Origin: a virus
Virus record (IMG/VR): IMGVR_UViG_3300034101_005340
Coordinates: 1 to 28,431 of that record
Length of the DNA stretch: 28,431 bases
Direction: 5' to 3' (one strand)
Below, one piece after another: positions 1 to 7,469 of this stretch (position 1 is its first letter; every line of letters begins with the position of its first letter). The notes beneath the pieces were generated by a model. That model ran no database searches and was not told where the DNA came from. It saw only the letters and a list, made by a program, of their open reading frames with translations. A program made the translations under genes and the position numbers.

Positions 1-29
1 CACCGCCGCCTGTTAATCGAATGAGTGAT

Positions 30-52
30 CCCGCCTACAGTAGAGAGGCGGG
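30..52. other. GC-rich hairpin in the 3' flank of the Gly/Met-rich gene
   Basis: CCCGCCT (30-36) and AGGCGGG (46-52) form a perfect 7-bp stem around a 9-nt loop, which is GC-rich for this AT-rich DNA. It lies about 30 nt beyond the stop codon of the minus-strand gene ending at 83. Neither strand has a U-tract after it, so it may be a transcript-end or RNA-stability structure rather than a classical intrinsic terminator. Bases 1-29 are too short to assign to a gene. Confidence 0.4.
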
Positions 53-82
53 AAGAGTTCAATAATTAATTAAATTTACAAA

Positions 83-781
83 TTACATTCCGCCGTAGCC
101 GCCACCCATTCCAGTGCCGCTACCGCCGCCTTGACCGCCGCCACCCATTCCAGCACCCATACCACCGCCCATGCCGCCCATGCCACCACCAAAGCCGCCA
201 CTCATATCACCAGAGCCTTGATCTGCGCCACCTGCTCCTGCGCCGCCACTCATATCACCACCTGTTGGCGGTGCGCTTACATTTGGAGCGCCTTCAGGAG
301 AACCTTCTTCTCCACCTTCTTCTTCTCCACCCTCTTCTTCTCCCTCTTCTCCTTCTTCATCTTCTCCAGAAATACTCTTGATAAGATTATCGAGTTGATT
401 TAAAAGATCTTCAATTTGTCCACCCTTGTCTTCATCTTGACTCTTGAAATTTTCAATTTGATTTTTAAGAGTTTCAATAGCTGACTTAGTGCTTTCTGTA
501 TCTGATCCACCTTCGCTTGGTGCAACATTTGATTCATCGGTGTCTGCTGGCGCATCACCTTGTTGACCTTGTTGATTTTGGAAAGTATTCATTTGATCTT
601 GTGGGATCTGTGCTTGTGCAGAAAAATCTGGTTGACCACCAGCAGGAGGAGCGCCAGCATTGCCACCACCCATGGGGTTAGGATTTTGCATCATACCGGG
701 CATCGGCATGCCACCTGCATCTTGTTCTCTAAAAACCCTTTTGTTTTCAAGAATTCTGTACATCTCATAAAAAGTCTTCAT
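83..781 (-). CDS. Gly/Met-rich acidic protein with capsid-targeting-like N-terminus
   Basis: This 232-aa protein was not recognised as a known family. It begins MKTFYEMYRILENKR, an amphipathic peptide much like the T4 capsid-targeting sequence, with RILE|N as a possible prohead-protease site. A Met/Pro/Gly/Gln-rich stretch follows, then a predicted coiled coil (about residues 98-138), a Glu/Gly block (about 140-165), and a tail of Gly-Gly-Met type repeats to the end. The start has a good ribosome site (TAGGAG, 6 nt upstream). It sits 8 nt downstream of the gp14-like neck gene on the same strand, so the two are probably co-transcribed. Composition and context suggest a virion or prohead-core component, but this is inference. 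The low-complexity tail makes distant homology searches unreliable. Confidence 0.8.
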   Translation of the reverse strand: MKTFYEMYRILENKRVFREQDAGGMPMPGMMQNPNPMGGGNAGAPPAGGQPDFSAQAQIPQDQMNTFQNQQGQQGDAPADTDESNVAPSEGGSDTESTKSAIETLKNQIENFKSQDEDKGGQIEDLLNQLDNLIKSISGEDEEGEEGEEEGGEEEGGEEGSPEGAPNVSAPPTGGDMSGGAGAGGADQGSGDMSGGFGGGMGGMGGGMGAGMGGGGQGGGSGTGMGGGYGGM

Positions 782-789
782 ATTTACTC

Positions 790-1326
790 CTAAACTATCT
801 TAAAATCAGCGTTTTCAGTCTTTCCAACAGATGAACCACTAACAGTATCTTCTTGGAATCTCTGACAAATAAGTTGTAGTCTCAATGCATTATATAGTTT
901 AAACTCACCTAATTTTCTTTCAATAATGACCCAATCTTCATTTAAAAATGGAGTCTTGACTCTACTACCTATTTTAGGTGGGTGACCAAGATCCCTTAAA
1001 ACTGCACGATAGTTCAAATCAAATGTCATTTCATCAGGTGAATCTATACCAAAAGCAGTTTGCATATTTTGGGAAGGAATTGGTTCGTATACACACCATA
1101 GTTGTATAGGATTTTGACTATAAATTTTTGCTCTTGATTCAACATAAAGAGGATCAATATTATTTGCATCTATGAAAAGTTCATAATAGAACAATGGTGA
1201 TCCGCCCAGACGGATTGTTTCTTCATCATAAAGATCAAACAAGCTTCTTTCTGGCAATCCATCATCGAATTGCTGCAAGCTTCCTGTGGGACAATATGGT
1301 TTTCCATCTGGTTTATATATTGTCAT
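790..1326 (-). CDS. Putative neck/head-completion protein, T4 gp14-like
   Basis: 178 aa. The C-terminal half (from about residue 95) reads DEMTFDLNYRAVL, then PPKIGSRVKTPFLNEDWVI, then a run ending in LQLICQRF. This has the layout of T4 gp14: DEVTLSIN, then EPKEGDLIYFP, then SLFEI and a closing strand. The protein is shorter than gp14 (about 256 aa), mostly at the ends. In T4, gp14 with gp13 forms the neck that closes the DNA-filled head and receives the tail; a gp13-like gene lies at 4338-5225 on the other strand, which supports the reading. The start has AAGGAAAAA just upstream of ATG and lies 7 nt after the preceding gene. A different head-tail connector family remains possible. Confidence 0.6.
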   Translation of the reverse strand: MTIYKPDGKPYCPTGSLQQFDDGLPERSLFDLYDEETIRLGGSPLFYYELFIDANNIDPLYVESRAKIYSQNPIQLWCVYEPIPSQNMQTAFGIDSPDEMTFDLNYRAVLRDLGHPPKIGSRVKTPFLNEDWVIIERKLGEFKLYNALRLQLICQRFQEDTVSGSSVGKTENADFKIV

Positions 1327-1333
1327 TTTTTCC

Positions 1334-1738
1334 TTAAGTACAACTGTTAAGAGAAATTTGTGCTGTAATCAGGATCTGTCCACCACTTCCGGGCAATTGA
1401 AAAGGAGCAGCGGTAAATCTTTCAATCCATAGTAAATCACCACCGACATTTGTAATATAATATCCAAAAACAGTTGCAGCTGCTGTAATATTAAATGTTT
1501 GTTCTGGATAGCTTGCAGTGGTAACACCAGAAGTTGTTGCAACTGTCCAAGTTGCTGCTGTTAGAGTGATGCCTGCATATCCAGTAGCAGTAACTTGTGT
1601 TATATCACCTAACACAGTAGTTGAGCTTGGTGTTAAATTATTTGAGTAAAGACGCAACACAGTATTTGTTGGTGCTACCTTATTAAGCATATTGCTTAAA
1701 AGAACTACTTCGCCAACATCTGGAATTACTAATGCCAT
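1334..1738 (-). CDS. Small virion structural protein, Ser/Thr-rich beta fold
   Basis: 134 aa starting MALVIPDVGEVVLLSNML. The pattern is an N-terminal helix, then 'VLRLYSNNLTPSSTT', a GYAG turn, alternating Thr/Ala/Val strands and a closing GGQILITAQISL. I recall this architecture from a family of small phage structural proteins of unknown exact position, but could not check it. No signal peptide or catalytic motif is visible. The ATG has a strong ribosome site (TAGGAG) and a TATATATA element about 27 nt upstream, consistent with late expression. It leads the minus-strand set that continues with the gp14-like gene and the Gly/Met-rich gene. It could be a head decoration, neck or tail surface protein. 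Confidence 0.75.
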   Translation of the reverse strand: MALVIPDVGEVVLLSNMLNKVAPTNTVLRLYSNNLTPSSTTVLGDITQVTATGYAGITLTAATWTVATTSGVTTASYPEQTFNITAAATVFGYYITNVGGDLLWIERFTAAPFQLPGSGGQILITAQISLNSCT

Positions 1739-1758
1739 GAAAAACTCCTAGTTAATTC

Positions 1759-1772
1759 GATCTATATATATT
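1759..1772. promoter_or_regulatory. Shared TATA-type element between divergent genes
   Basis: An AT-rich block reading TCTATATATATTTAG on the plus strand, and CTAAATATATATAGA on the minus strand, separates the divergent genes at 1738 (minus) and 1776 (plus). It resembles the T4 late-promoter core TATAAATA on both strands. It lies about 27 nt from the minus start but only about 4 nt from the plus ATG, so the plus transcript would have almost no leader. No -35 box is evident. Inference only. Confidence 0.35.
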
Positions 1773-1775
1773 TAG

Positions 1776-2375
1776 ATGGTAATTCATAAAAAAGATGGAA
1801 GTGTTTTTAAATTAAATGGACCTAATGAAATTATGTTCACACAGGAATCGTGGAGTGCCTTCAAAACACACAATTTATCAAACTTATCAAATTGCAAAAT
1901 GGAATCAAATATTCCTCATGTTATTTTAGGAAAGAAGAAAATTGTTGAAGAAAATAAGGTAATTGAACCAATTAAAGAAGAAATTGTTGAAGAAGAAATT
2001 GTTATTGAAGAAACTCCTGAAGAAATTGTCGTTGAAGAAGTTGTTGAAGATAAAAAGAAAACAAATGAATTTGATAATTTTAAAAAAACTATTATGCATT
2101 GTGCTTTAGCAAAGAAAATAGAAGTGAAAGATGATTTGTATGGTGAAACTGCATTAAAGGTAAAATTTATTGATAAATTTACATTTGAATCTATAGTTAT
2201 GAACAAAAATGATTTTGTACTTATATTTTGGACAAAACTAGATAATTTGACAATTGGATCTGTGTTATATCCACAAGATGATTCAAAAAGATGGTGGGAA
2301 GTGAGAGAAATTGAGGATGTTCCCGGTGGTCACAAGATTACTTGTTGTATCACCAGAAACACCCCTGCTTTTTAA
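1776..2375 (+). CDS. Hypothetical protein with Glu/Val/Ile-rich linker
   Basis: 199 aa, not recognised. An N-terminal segment (about 1-55, MVIHKKDGSVFKLNG) is followed by a strongly acidic Glu/Val/Ile linker (about 56-95). A compact C-terminal domain (about 98-199) follows, with alternating hydrophobic strands (FVLIFWTKL, SVLYPQDDSKRWWEV, HKITCCITR). The two-domain plan joined by a charged stalk suggests an assembly or adaptor protein. There is no obvious ribosome site; a TATA-type element abuts the ATG. The last 4 nt overlap the convergent 641-aa gene. Confidence 0.75.
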   Translation: MVIHKKDGSVFKLNGPNEIMFTQESWSAFKTHNLSNLSNCKMESNIPHVILGKKKIVEENKVIEPIKEEIVEEEIVIEETPEEIVVEEVVEDKKKTNEFDNFKKTIMHCALAKKIEVKDDLYGETALKVKFIDKFTFESIVMNKNDFVLIFWTKLDNLTIGSVLYPQDDSKRWWEVREIEDVPGGHKITCCITRNTPAF

Positions 2376-4297
2376 GTTATTGCTTTATCCATCATCTCAC
2401 CTATTGCTGCTCGAACAGCAGCAGCATCAGCATCTTTGCCAAATCTTTTTCTCATTGTTCCAGAAACTCCTAAATTCTTTTTATATAATACATAACTTAG
2501 GCTACTCATTAAACTTCTCAAGGTTTGTGAAATGACAGTTTGTGCAAGTCTTGTCGCTATTGGACGAGTTAAATTAAAAAGTCTTAAATTCCTTAAAGCT
2601 TTATCTTTTATTAGATTTTTAAAAGCTAAATATGTTGTTGGCGATATGATTCCTTCTTCAGGATCATAAAATGTTTTCAAGAAAATATTAAATCTTCCCT
2701 CATAATTTTCTTTTACGAATTTTTTAACAAGTTCATCAAATAAATCATCATCACCCATTACAAGCATAAGGTTTTCTAAATTTTGATTTAAATCTTGTCT
2801 GCCCGGTCCTGCTTCATATTCAGATGATTTATTTGGGTATACACCTCCCGCCAATGTTCTATCTCTTTTGTCTAAATCTTCTGGAACATCTCTTTCATTA
2901 TCAAATTGATAAAATATTGGTTTTCTTTTTCGATTTGCAGCAGGTTGTTCTATATCTCTTGGATCATAATGATGTCCAACTCTACGAGTTGCTTCCAAAT
3001 TTCTGATCAGATCTCCTAATCTTTGAACTTCTTCTGGATCTTCTTTTGCTTCTGCGTCTGCAACTTTTTTTTGTAATTTTTCTATTGTTTGATTAATGTT
3101 AAAAAGTATTTTACCCGGAAGCAATTCTGGCATCGTTTGACCGGGATGATGAGGATTAGCTACTGTAGGATGTCTTAACTTTGAGAAAGACATTGTATCA
3201 AAGTCTTCACCATGATAATTTTGTATTGGATATGTGATTAAATCTATATCAACTAAAGCATCAATTAATTTTTCTTCAAATTTAACACTGTGTTCAGCAT
3301 GTTGAACAATATGTGATAAATTGTTAAATGTCATTTTATGTGGATTTCTTATATTGACTTCCTTTCTTAAATCATCAGCAAATCTAGCTCGATTTGCTAA
3401 TAAGTACGAATATATATCAGTATTTGGTTTCTTAAGTTGAAATTTTTTATTTAAAATGGTTACATCTTTTTGTGTAAGTGCTTTTTTAATAAATTTTTCT
3501 TCTAATTCTTTTATGTATTTTGCATACTTGTTGTACAATGGTGTCCTATAGATATCTCTTTCTATTTCTTCTTCTGTAGCTTCAGTGTTTGCAGCATATT
3601 CAGTTTTTGATCTTTCTCTGTGTGTTTTTGGATCTATAGTATTCGGTGCATGTAAAAGTCCTTGTGAGGCATATGTTACCCAAGATTGTAAATTGTTTGA
3701 AATTTGTTTTACTTGTGGACAAGTAAAACCAATAGTGTACCAGTTACCAACTGGATTTTCAGGATCGAAATTTCTAATTTTGCTTAAATCAAAACCAACT
3801 GCACTTGCTCCTCTTGGTCCTTCCAGTCTATCAACTAATTCTCTAATATAATTATTTTTTATTGTTGTAGATGTTGCTCGTTTTCTAATAACGAAACTAT
3901 ATTCTGTTCTTGGATAATTGATGTTCATCCAAGCTCCACCACCATCTGGTCTTTGTGCCAATTCACTATCAATAAAGTTTTTTGCATTATTATATGCACT
4001 TTCTCTGATTCTTGTTACTTCTTCAGGCTGATTGCCTTTGTAAGTCAATCCTTGATATATTCCGTCTGCTGCATCTTGTATTGTTTCGTAATAACCTTTA
4101 CTGAATCCTTTAATTTTTTTCTTTCTAGCTTCTTCTCTCTGCGTAAGTGCTGCGGGTAAATCAAGTCCATATCGCTCTTCAATGGCTCTTGCCCATACAG
4201 ATTGTGGAAATTGATGTAGAAAATCCATATCATCGTTTCCGAACAGATGAAAGTCGTGACTTACATGTCCAGAAAAGTATTCACTAAAAAGTTTCAT
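2372..4297 (-). CDS. Large hypothetical protein, probable virion or internal protein
   Basis: 641 aa, unrecognised. It begins MKLFSEYFSGHVSHDF, matching the M-K-x-F-x-E-Y opening shared by several proteins here, though no clear L-x-E cleavage site follows. The sequence is soluble, charged and mostly helical, with Lys/Glu-rich helices around residues 225-290 and 385-440, and no transmembrane segment or known catalytic motif. The C-terminus (about 560-641) is basic and Ala-rich. The start has TTGAGG 7 nt before the ATG and a TATATATA element about 30 nt upstream, so strong late expression is likely. Its place among neck genes and its size suggest a structural or capsid-internal role, but that is inference. 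Confidence 0.75.
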   Translation of the reverse strand: MKLFSEYFSGHVSHDFHLFGNDDMDFLHQFPQSVWARAIEERYGLDLPAALTQREEARKKKIKGFSKGYYETIQDAADGIYQGLTYKGNQPEEVTRIRESAYNNAKNFIDSELAQRPDGGGAWMNINYPRTEYSFVIRKRATSTTIKNNYIRELVDRLEGPRGASAVGFDLSKIRNFDPENPVGNWYTIGFTCPQVKQISNNLQSWVTYASQGLLHAPNTIDPKTHRERSKTEYAANTEATEEEIERDIYRTPLYNKYAKYIKELEEKFIKKALTQKDVTILNKKFQLKKPNTDIYSYLLANRARFADDLRKEVNIRNPHKMTFNNLSHIVQHAEHSVKFEEKLIDALVDIDLITYPIQNYHGEDFDTMSFSKLRHPTVANPHHPGQTMPELLPGKILFNINQTIEKLQKKVADAEAKEDPEEVQRLGDLIRNLEATRRVGHHYDPRDIEQPAANRKRKPIFYQFDNERDVPEDLDKRDRTLAGGVYPNKSSEYEAGPGRQDLNQNLENLMLVMGDDDLFDELVKKFVKENYEGRFNIFLKTFYDPEEGIISPTTYLAFKNLIKDKALRNLRLFNLTRPIATRLAQTVISQTLRSLMSSLSYVLYKKNLGVSGTMRKRFGKDADAAAVRAAIGEMMDKAIT

Positions 4298-4322
4298 TCA
4301 TGTTCCTCAATTTGACTGTTAC

Positions 4323-4336
4323 TTTATATATATAAA
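4323..4336. promoter_or_regulatory. Palindromic TATA element, candidate bidirectional late promoter
   Basis: TTTATATATATAAA is a perfect 14-bp palindrome in the 40-nt gap between the divergent starts at 4297 (minus) and 4338 (plus). Both strands read TATATATAAA, close to the T4 late core TATAAATA. On the minus side there is a leader of about 30 nt with a GAGG ribosome site. On the plus side the ATG follows one base after the palindrome, without a ribosome site. No -35 box is visible. Confidence 0.45.
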
Positions 4337-4337
4337 C

Positions 4338-5225
4338 ATGTCATATTCTTGTGCTTCAAATACTATGTATTTTCCCCGTCCAAGTGCGGAGTCGCAAAAT
4401 TGTAGTACTAATAATTTCAATCTTGGGGTTTCTGATCCCCTTGATATTGCTCAATTATCACCAAGACCAAACAGAACAAAAGTAAAAGCACAAATTAGAG
4501 ATTATATTCTTTTAATGCTTGGTGCTCCAGTAGTTACAATTGAATTAGATAGTCAACAACTTGATGCTGCTGTTGATTTATCTCTTCAGATTTATGAAGA
4601 ATATGCACCAAGAGAATTCTTTAAATACCATGTGTTCCAGACAATTCCCGGTAAAAGCATTTACACAATGCCTCCAGATATTGGTTATGTAAGAAATGTT
4701 TTTTACAAACAAATGGCAACATTTAGTTTTAGTTCTTCTGACCTTGGTGGAGCTATTCCTATTGAATATTTTTATCCGGGTGGAGCATATGCTTCTATTA
4801 CAGGTGGTATGATTGATAGTGTGACTCCAATTTGGGGTCGAGTTGGAGAATGGAGTCTTTACAAAGAATATGAAAGAACTTATGCTCGTAGTGCAAGTAA
4901 TTTAGGTGGTTGGGAATGGCTTGGTGGTTATCAAAATATTAAATTATATCCAATTCCGAGAGCACCAACTGCTGTTATTGTTCATTATTTGCAAAAAAAC
5001 AATGATTGGCAGAGAGTTAATCAGGCTATGCAAGAAGGTGCTTTAGCGCATGCAAAGATTATGTTAGGAAGAATTAGAGGCAAATATACAACATTGCCCG
5101 GTGCTCAGGGTGGAGTTCAGTTAGATGGAGCTACTTTGTTGACAGAGGGGATTCAAGAAAAGAAGGATTGGGAAGAAAGATTGATTACCAGATATGGCGA
5201 TATTCCTTTCATTTCAATGGGATAA
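4338..5225 (+). CDS. Neck/head-completion protein, T4 gp13-like
   Basis: 295 aa. After an N-terminal extension of about 45 residues comes the segment 'IRDYILLMLGAPVVTIELD' with QLDAAVDLSLQIYEEY. This parallels the T4 gp13 opening (LKD-ILRRLGAP, VELT-DQI, AL-LYGEYH), and the next strand ends in YHVF as in gp13. The C-terminus has the gp13-type LPG-GG-V-LDG motif followed by a Glu-rich helix (about 250-285). gp13 joins the portal side of the packaged head to the tail with gp14. The start lacks a ribosome site and follows a TATA palindrome; the downstream gene begins 3 nt after the stop. Confidence 0.75.
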   Translation: MSYSCASNTMYFPRPSAESQNCSTNNFNLGVSDPLDIAQLSPRPNRTKVKAQIRDYILLMLGAPVVTIELDSQQLDAAVDLSLQIYEEYAPREFFKYHVFQTIPGKSIYTMPPDIGYVRNVFYKQMATFSFSSSDLGGAIPIEYFYPGGAYASITGGMIDSVTPIWGRVGEWSLYKEYERTYARSASNLGGWEWLGGYQNIKLYPIPRAPTAVIVHYLQKNNDWQRVNQAMQEGALAHAKIMLGRIRGKYTTLPGAQGGVQLDGATLLTEGIQEKKDWEERLITRYGDIPFISMG

Positions 5226-5228
5226 TAC

Positions 5229-5861
5229 ATGAAAACATTCAAAGAATATGTCGAATTAAGAGAAACAAAAACAAATTTGCTCCAGCAAGGAAAAGGTTGG
5301 CTTGGTGGACTTGTAAAATCTGCTGGTAAATTTGCAGCTTCATTTATTCCGGGCGCAGACGCAGCAAGTGCAGCTGTGGATATGGCTACACAAATATATA
5401 ATGTCAAGAAGCAAAAAGGAAAAGTAAATGAATTAATTAGAAAAGCAGCATCTTTACCAGATAATAGTAGAGGATCTGTAAAGAATGGAGATATTTTTGA
5501 TGTTTCTGACACTTTGTGGAATACAGTTAATAAAGACTCTCAAGATAAAATTATAAATATTGTTGACAAAAATTTAGATAGATATATTGCAGCTAATCAG
5601 ATGCCTAAACCTAGTTTTGCTGACATGCTTGCTCACAAGTATGTTATTGGTAAATTACCAAGAGCAACATCTAAAATAGTTCCTGTACAAGGACAAGCAG
5701 CGCCACAACAAGGTCAAGCTGCACCACAACCACAACAAGCAGCACCACAACAAGGACAGCAACGTCAAGCTGCACCACAACAACCACAACAACCACAGCA
5801 ACGTCAAGCTGCACCACAACAACCACAACAACCACAGCAACGTCAAGCTGTTCGTCGTTAA
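5229..5861 (+). CDS. Targeting-peptide protein with Gln/Pro/Ala repeat tail
   Basis: 210 aa. It opens MKTFKEYVELRETK, close to the T4 capsid-targeting peptide MKTYQEF, with ELRE|T as a possible cleavage site. Residues about 22-60 are Gly/Ala-rich and helical (KGWLGGLVKSAGKFAASF). Residues about 60-150 form a conserved-looking helical domain (SDTLWNTVNKDSQDKIINI, MPKPSFADMLAHKYVIGKL). The tail from about 157 is built of QAAPQQ/QQPQQ repeats ending in VRR. Function is unknown; a capsid-internal or DNA-associated structural role is inferred. It lies directly behind the gp13-like gene and probably shares its transcript. Confidence 0.8.
   Translation: MKTFKEYVELRETKTNLLQQGKGWLGGLVKSAGKFAASFIPGADAASAAVDMATQIYNVKKQKGKVNELIRKAASLPDNSRGSVKNGDIFDVSDTLWNTVNKDSQDKIINIVDKNLDRYIAANQMPKPSFADMLAHKYVIGKLPRATSKIVPVQGQAAPQQGQAAPQPQQAAPQQGQQRQAAPQQPQQPQQRQAAPQQPQQPQQRQAVRR
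5697..5850 (+). repeat. Gln/Pro/Ala-encoding tandem repeats
   Basis: Degenerate CAA/CCA-rich repeats encode the tail of the gene at 5229. The clearest part is a 39-nt unit starting CAACGTCAAGCTGCACC at 5760 and 5799, with a partial third copy at 5838. Such in-frame repeats can change copy number without breaking the gene. Reverse-strand reading frames here (Leu/Trp and Val runs) are shadows. Confidence 0.8.
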
Positions 5862-5891
5862 AAATATTTAGCATTAAAGATAAATAACAAT

Positions 5892-6350
5892 ATGATCAAT
5901 TATAATGAGTTTATAAAAGCATTGAATGAAGGCTCACAGAATATGAGATATTCTGTTGAGGTTAATTTCGATACACCTAAAGAAGATTGTTTAGTTTCTT
6001 ACGCAAAAATAGTTCTTGGTTATGTTAGTGCAGCAATGAAGAAGATGGATTATCATGTTAAGCTTGTGTTTTCACATAAGCCATTAAGATTGATTGTTGC
6101 TTCTAGAAATTGGGATGATGGGGAATGGGTTGGGATGATTTCTTACAATGAAGAAAAAGATCATTTCACTTTATCAAAAGGTTTTTATAACAAACTTAAG
6201 AAAACAGTTGCAGTTCAAGACACTAGTACAATAAGTGATCCCGTAAATGCAAAGATATTATCTTACAAATTACGGGATTTAATGAAAGATTTAGAGGGCA
6301 AAAAGGATCGATTTGCCCCCGAATTTAGAAAATTAAGAATCAATCTTTAA
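5892..6350 (+). CDS. Hypothetical protein with near-consensus capsid-targeting peptide
   Basis: 152 aa, unrecognised fold. The opening MINYNEFIKALNEGSQ is the best match in the window to a T4-type targeting peptide: it has the hydrophobic spacing and then ALNE|G, fitting the gp21 rule (L/I-x-E before a small residue). The rest is an alpha/beta domain (about 18-152) with a basic C-terminus. Cleavage after Glu13 would leave a mature protein of about 139 aa. GATAAATA, a good T4-late-type core, sits 8 nt before the ATG and there is no ribosome site. The 3' end overlaps the convergent gene by 11 nt. Confidence 0.75.
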   Translation: MINYNEFIKALNEGSQNMRYSVEVNFDTPKEDCLVSYAKIVLGYVSAAMKKMDYHVKLVFSHKPLRLIVASRNWDDGEWVGMISYNEEKDHFTLSKGFYNKLKKTVAVQDTSTISDPVNAKILSYKLRDLMKDLEGKKDRFAPEFRKLRINL

Positions 6351-6708
6351 TAATTTTAATATTGGAGCAAGGACTTTCGACTAGAAGAACTTCATCTAGA
6401 TGTTCTTGTTCGCCTTCCTTAAGGATCTTCTTCTTGCTGGTTTGACCTGCTGCAACGTGTTCAACCTTGCCTTCATTTGTTACGATAGGTGGTTGGTCAA
6501 GAATAAGCTTACTTTCCACGATTACCTCTTTCTGCTTATAGGGTCCAATAAAACGAATCATACCAACTTTGACAAATTCGAAAAAATCTTTTTCTGCCAA
6601 GAATTGTCCTCTTGGCTTAATCATTTCCAGACCCTTATAAGCAGGTCTAGAAAGTTTTAAATCATAGTTGTGATGATTTTCAAAAAGAAACAGTTCTGGG
6701 ATATTCAT
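6340..6708 (-). CDS. Hypothetical protein
   Basis: 122 aa counted from ATG at 6708 (MNIPELFLFENHHNYDL). An upstream in-frame ATG at 6768 would add a hydrophobic stretch reaching into the divergent gene and is less likely. The N-terminal part looks beta-rich (PRGQFLAEKDFFEFVKVGM, IRFIGPYK). The C-terminal half is charged (GKVEHVAAGQTSKKKIL). No family recognised, no membrane segment. Only 15 nt separate its start from the divergent winged-helix gene. Confidence 0.7.
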   Translation of the reverse strand: MNIPELFLFENHHNYDLKLSRPAYKGLEMIKPRGQFLAEKDFFEFVKVGMIRFIGPYKQKEVIVESKLILDQPPIVTNEGKVEHVAAGQTSKKKILKEGEQEHLDEVLLVESPCSNIKIIKD

Positions 6709-6723
6709 AACTATATTATAGTA
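6709..6723. promoter_or_regulatory. Compact shared promoter between divergent starts
   Basis: Only 15 nt (core CTATATTATAG, a near-palindrome) separate the start codons at 6708 (minus) and 6724 (plus). Neither gene has a ribosome site in this gap. If transcription starts here, at least one mRNA would be leaderless; alternatively promoters lie inside the opposite coding region. Inference from spacing and base composition. Confidence 0.3.
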
Positions 6724-7059
6724 ATGAATAATAAAAAAATGCCAAACTGGTATGAAATATATCCCCAAGGAACACCTGAAGGGGAAGAAGAAAAGAAATT
6801 TTTCTTATCTTTGATTAGGAATAAAAAATATAAAAATTGGCGTAGCGTGTCTGCTATTTCAAAAGAATCAGGATTGACAGAAGAAAAAATTGAACAAATT
6901 ATATTCAAATACCATAAAATTGGACTTATAATTCAAAGCCCCGCTAACTCAGAGTTCTGGGGTTACTATTACAATAATTTAGAAGATGTTAAAGAAGATC
7001 CAATTTCTGTAATCGAAGAAGAAAGAAAAAAAATTCTTAAAAAAGCTAAAAATCCTTAA
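6724..7059 (+). CDS. Predicted small winged-helix protein
   Basis: 111 aa from ATG at 6724 (MNNKKMPNWYEIYPQG); ATG at 6739 (MPNWYEIY) is an alternative. After the WYEIYPQGTPEGEEEKKFF start comes an arrangement typical of a winged helix: a helix (KKFFLSLIRN), SAISKESGLTEEKIEQII as the helix-turn-helix, then KYHKIGLIIQSP with WGYYYN as the wing. The C-terminal 25 residues are a charged helix. This suggests nucleic-acid binding, perhaps as a small regulator or adaptor; the target is unknown. The final 4 nt overlap the minus-strand remnant gene ending at 7056. Confidence 0.75.
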   Translation: MNNKKMPNWYEIYPQGTPEGEEEKKFFLSLIRNKKYKNWRSVSAISKESGLTEEKIEQIIFKYHKIGLIIQSPANSEFWGYYYNNLEDVKEDPISVIEEERKKILKKAKNP

Positions 7060-7195
7060 GCCATTGGTATAAAACAACTTTCATAATAATAAAAACGGAT
7101 ATAGGCATCGGAACAAACCCAATGCGCTATACCAGTTCTTCTTATGTTTTCAAAAATATTTTATCTCTTGATTCGAGATATTCCATAAACTTCAT
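7056..7195 (-). pseudogene. Frameshifted tandem paralogue of the 66-aa gene at 7195-7395
   Basis: The ATG at 7195 overlaps the TAA of the upstream gene (TAATG), which suggests translational coupling. Frame 0 reads MKFMEYLESRDKIFLKT then stops. After a one-base shift at the T5 run (about 7149-7153) the sequence continues ENIRRTGIAHWVCSDAYIR and runs to PMA and a stop at 7056. That part aligns with NAKRGGIATWAYPDAYAR of the neighbour, sharing N, R, GIA, W, DAY, R, Y, F and P. The restored product would be 46 aa. The N-terminus is again of the targeting-peptide type. The break could be a real indel, a homopolymer assembly error or a programmed -1 shift; the slippery site is not canonical. Confidence 0.65.
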
Positions 7196-7395
7196 TACTT
7201 GGAATTAACTTTTCTTCCAATTCCCAACTTAAATGCCGCATCAGCTGCTATTGGCATAAAGTAGTTAGAAGGATACTGACCTCTTGCATAAGCATCAGGA
7301 TAAGCCCAAGTAGCGATACCGCCTCGCTTGGCGTTCTCGTTAACAGTAGGAACCTTCAAGTTATTTTCAGTTGCCCAATCGGTAAATGTTTTCAT
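7195..7395 (-). CDS. Small targeting-peptide protein
   Basis: 66 aa. It begins MKTFTDWATENNLKVPTVNE, with the shared M-K-T-F-x-D-W opening and TVNE|NAK as a possible cleavage site. The remaining core (about 27-66) contains RGGIATWAYPDAYARGQYPSN and a basic end (KLGIGRKVNSK). It is small, basic and aromatic after the putative cleavage, as expected of a packaged internal peptide, but the function is unknown. A GTGAGGAC ribosome site precedes the ATG, and a CTAAATA element lies about 31 nt upstream. It is followed, with a 1-nt overlap, by a related frameshifted copy. Confidence 0.75.
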   Translation of the reverse strand: MKTFTDWATENNLKVPTVNENAKRGGIATWAYPDAYARGQYPSNYFMPIAADAAFKLGIGRKVNSK

Positions 7396-7425
7396 TTATG
7401 TCCTCACAAAAAGTCATCCTTTACT

Positions 7426-7434
7426 TATTTAGAT
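7426..7434 (-). promoter_or_regulatory. Candidate late promoter (CTAAATA type)
   Basis: On the minus strand ATCTAAATAAG lies about 31 nt before the ATG at 7395, with a GAGG ribosome site between. CTAAATA also occurs upstream of the minus-strand genes starting at 1738 and 25260, and resembles the T4 late core TATAAATA. Confidence 0.35.
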
Positions 7435-7469
7435 GTGTGCTCACATTTTTTAATTAAAATGACTAAAAA

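Noticed and set aside
5655-5874. Leu/Trp- and Val-rich reverse frames resembling membrane proteins
   Set aside because: Reverse readings of the CAA/CCA repeats of the gene at 5229-5861.
7060-7140. Possible tRNA or structured RNA between two genes
   Set aside because: No cloverleaf could be drawn, and the minus strand encodes a clear paralogue of the adjacent small protein.
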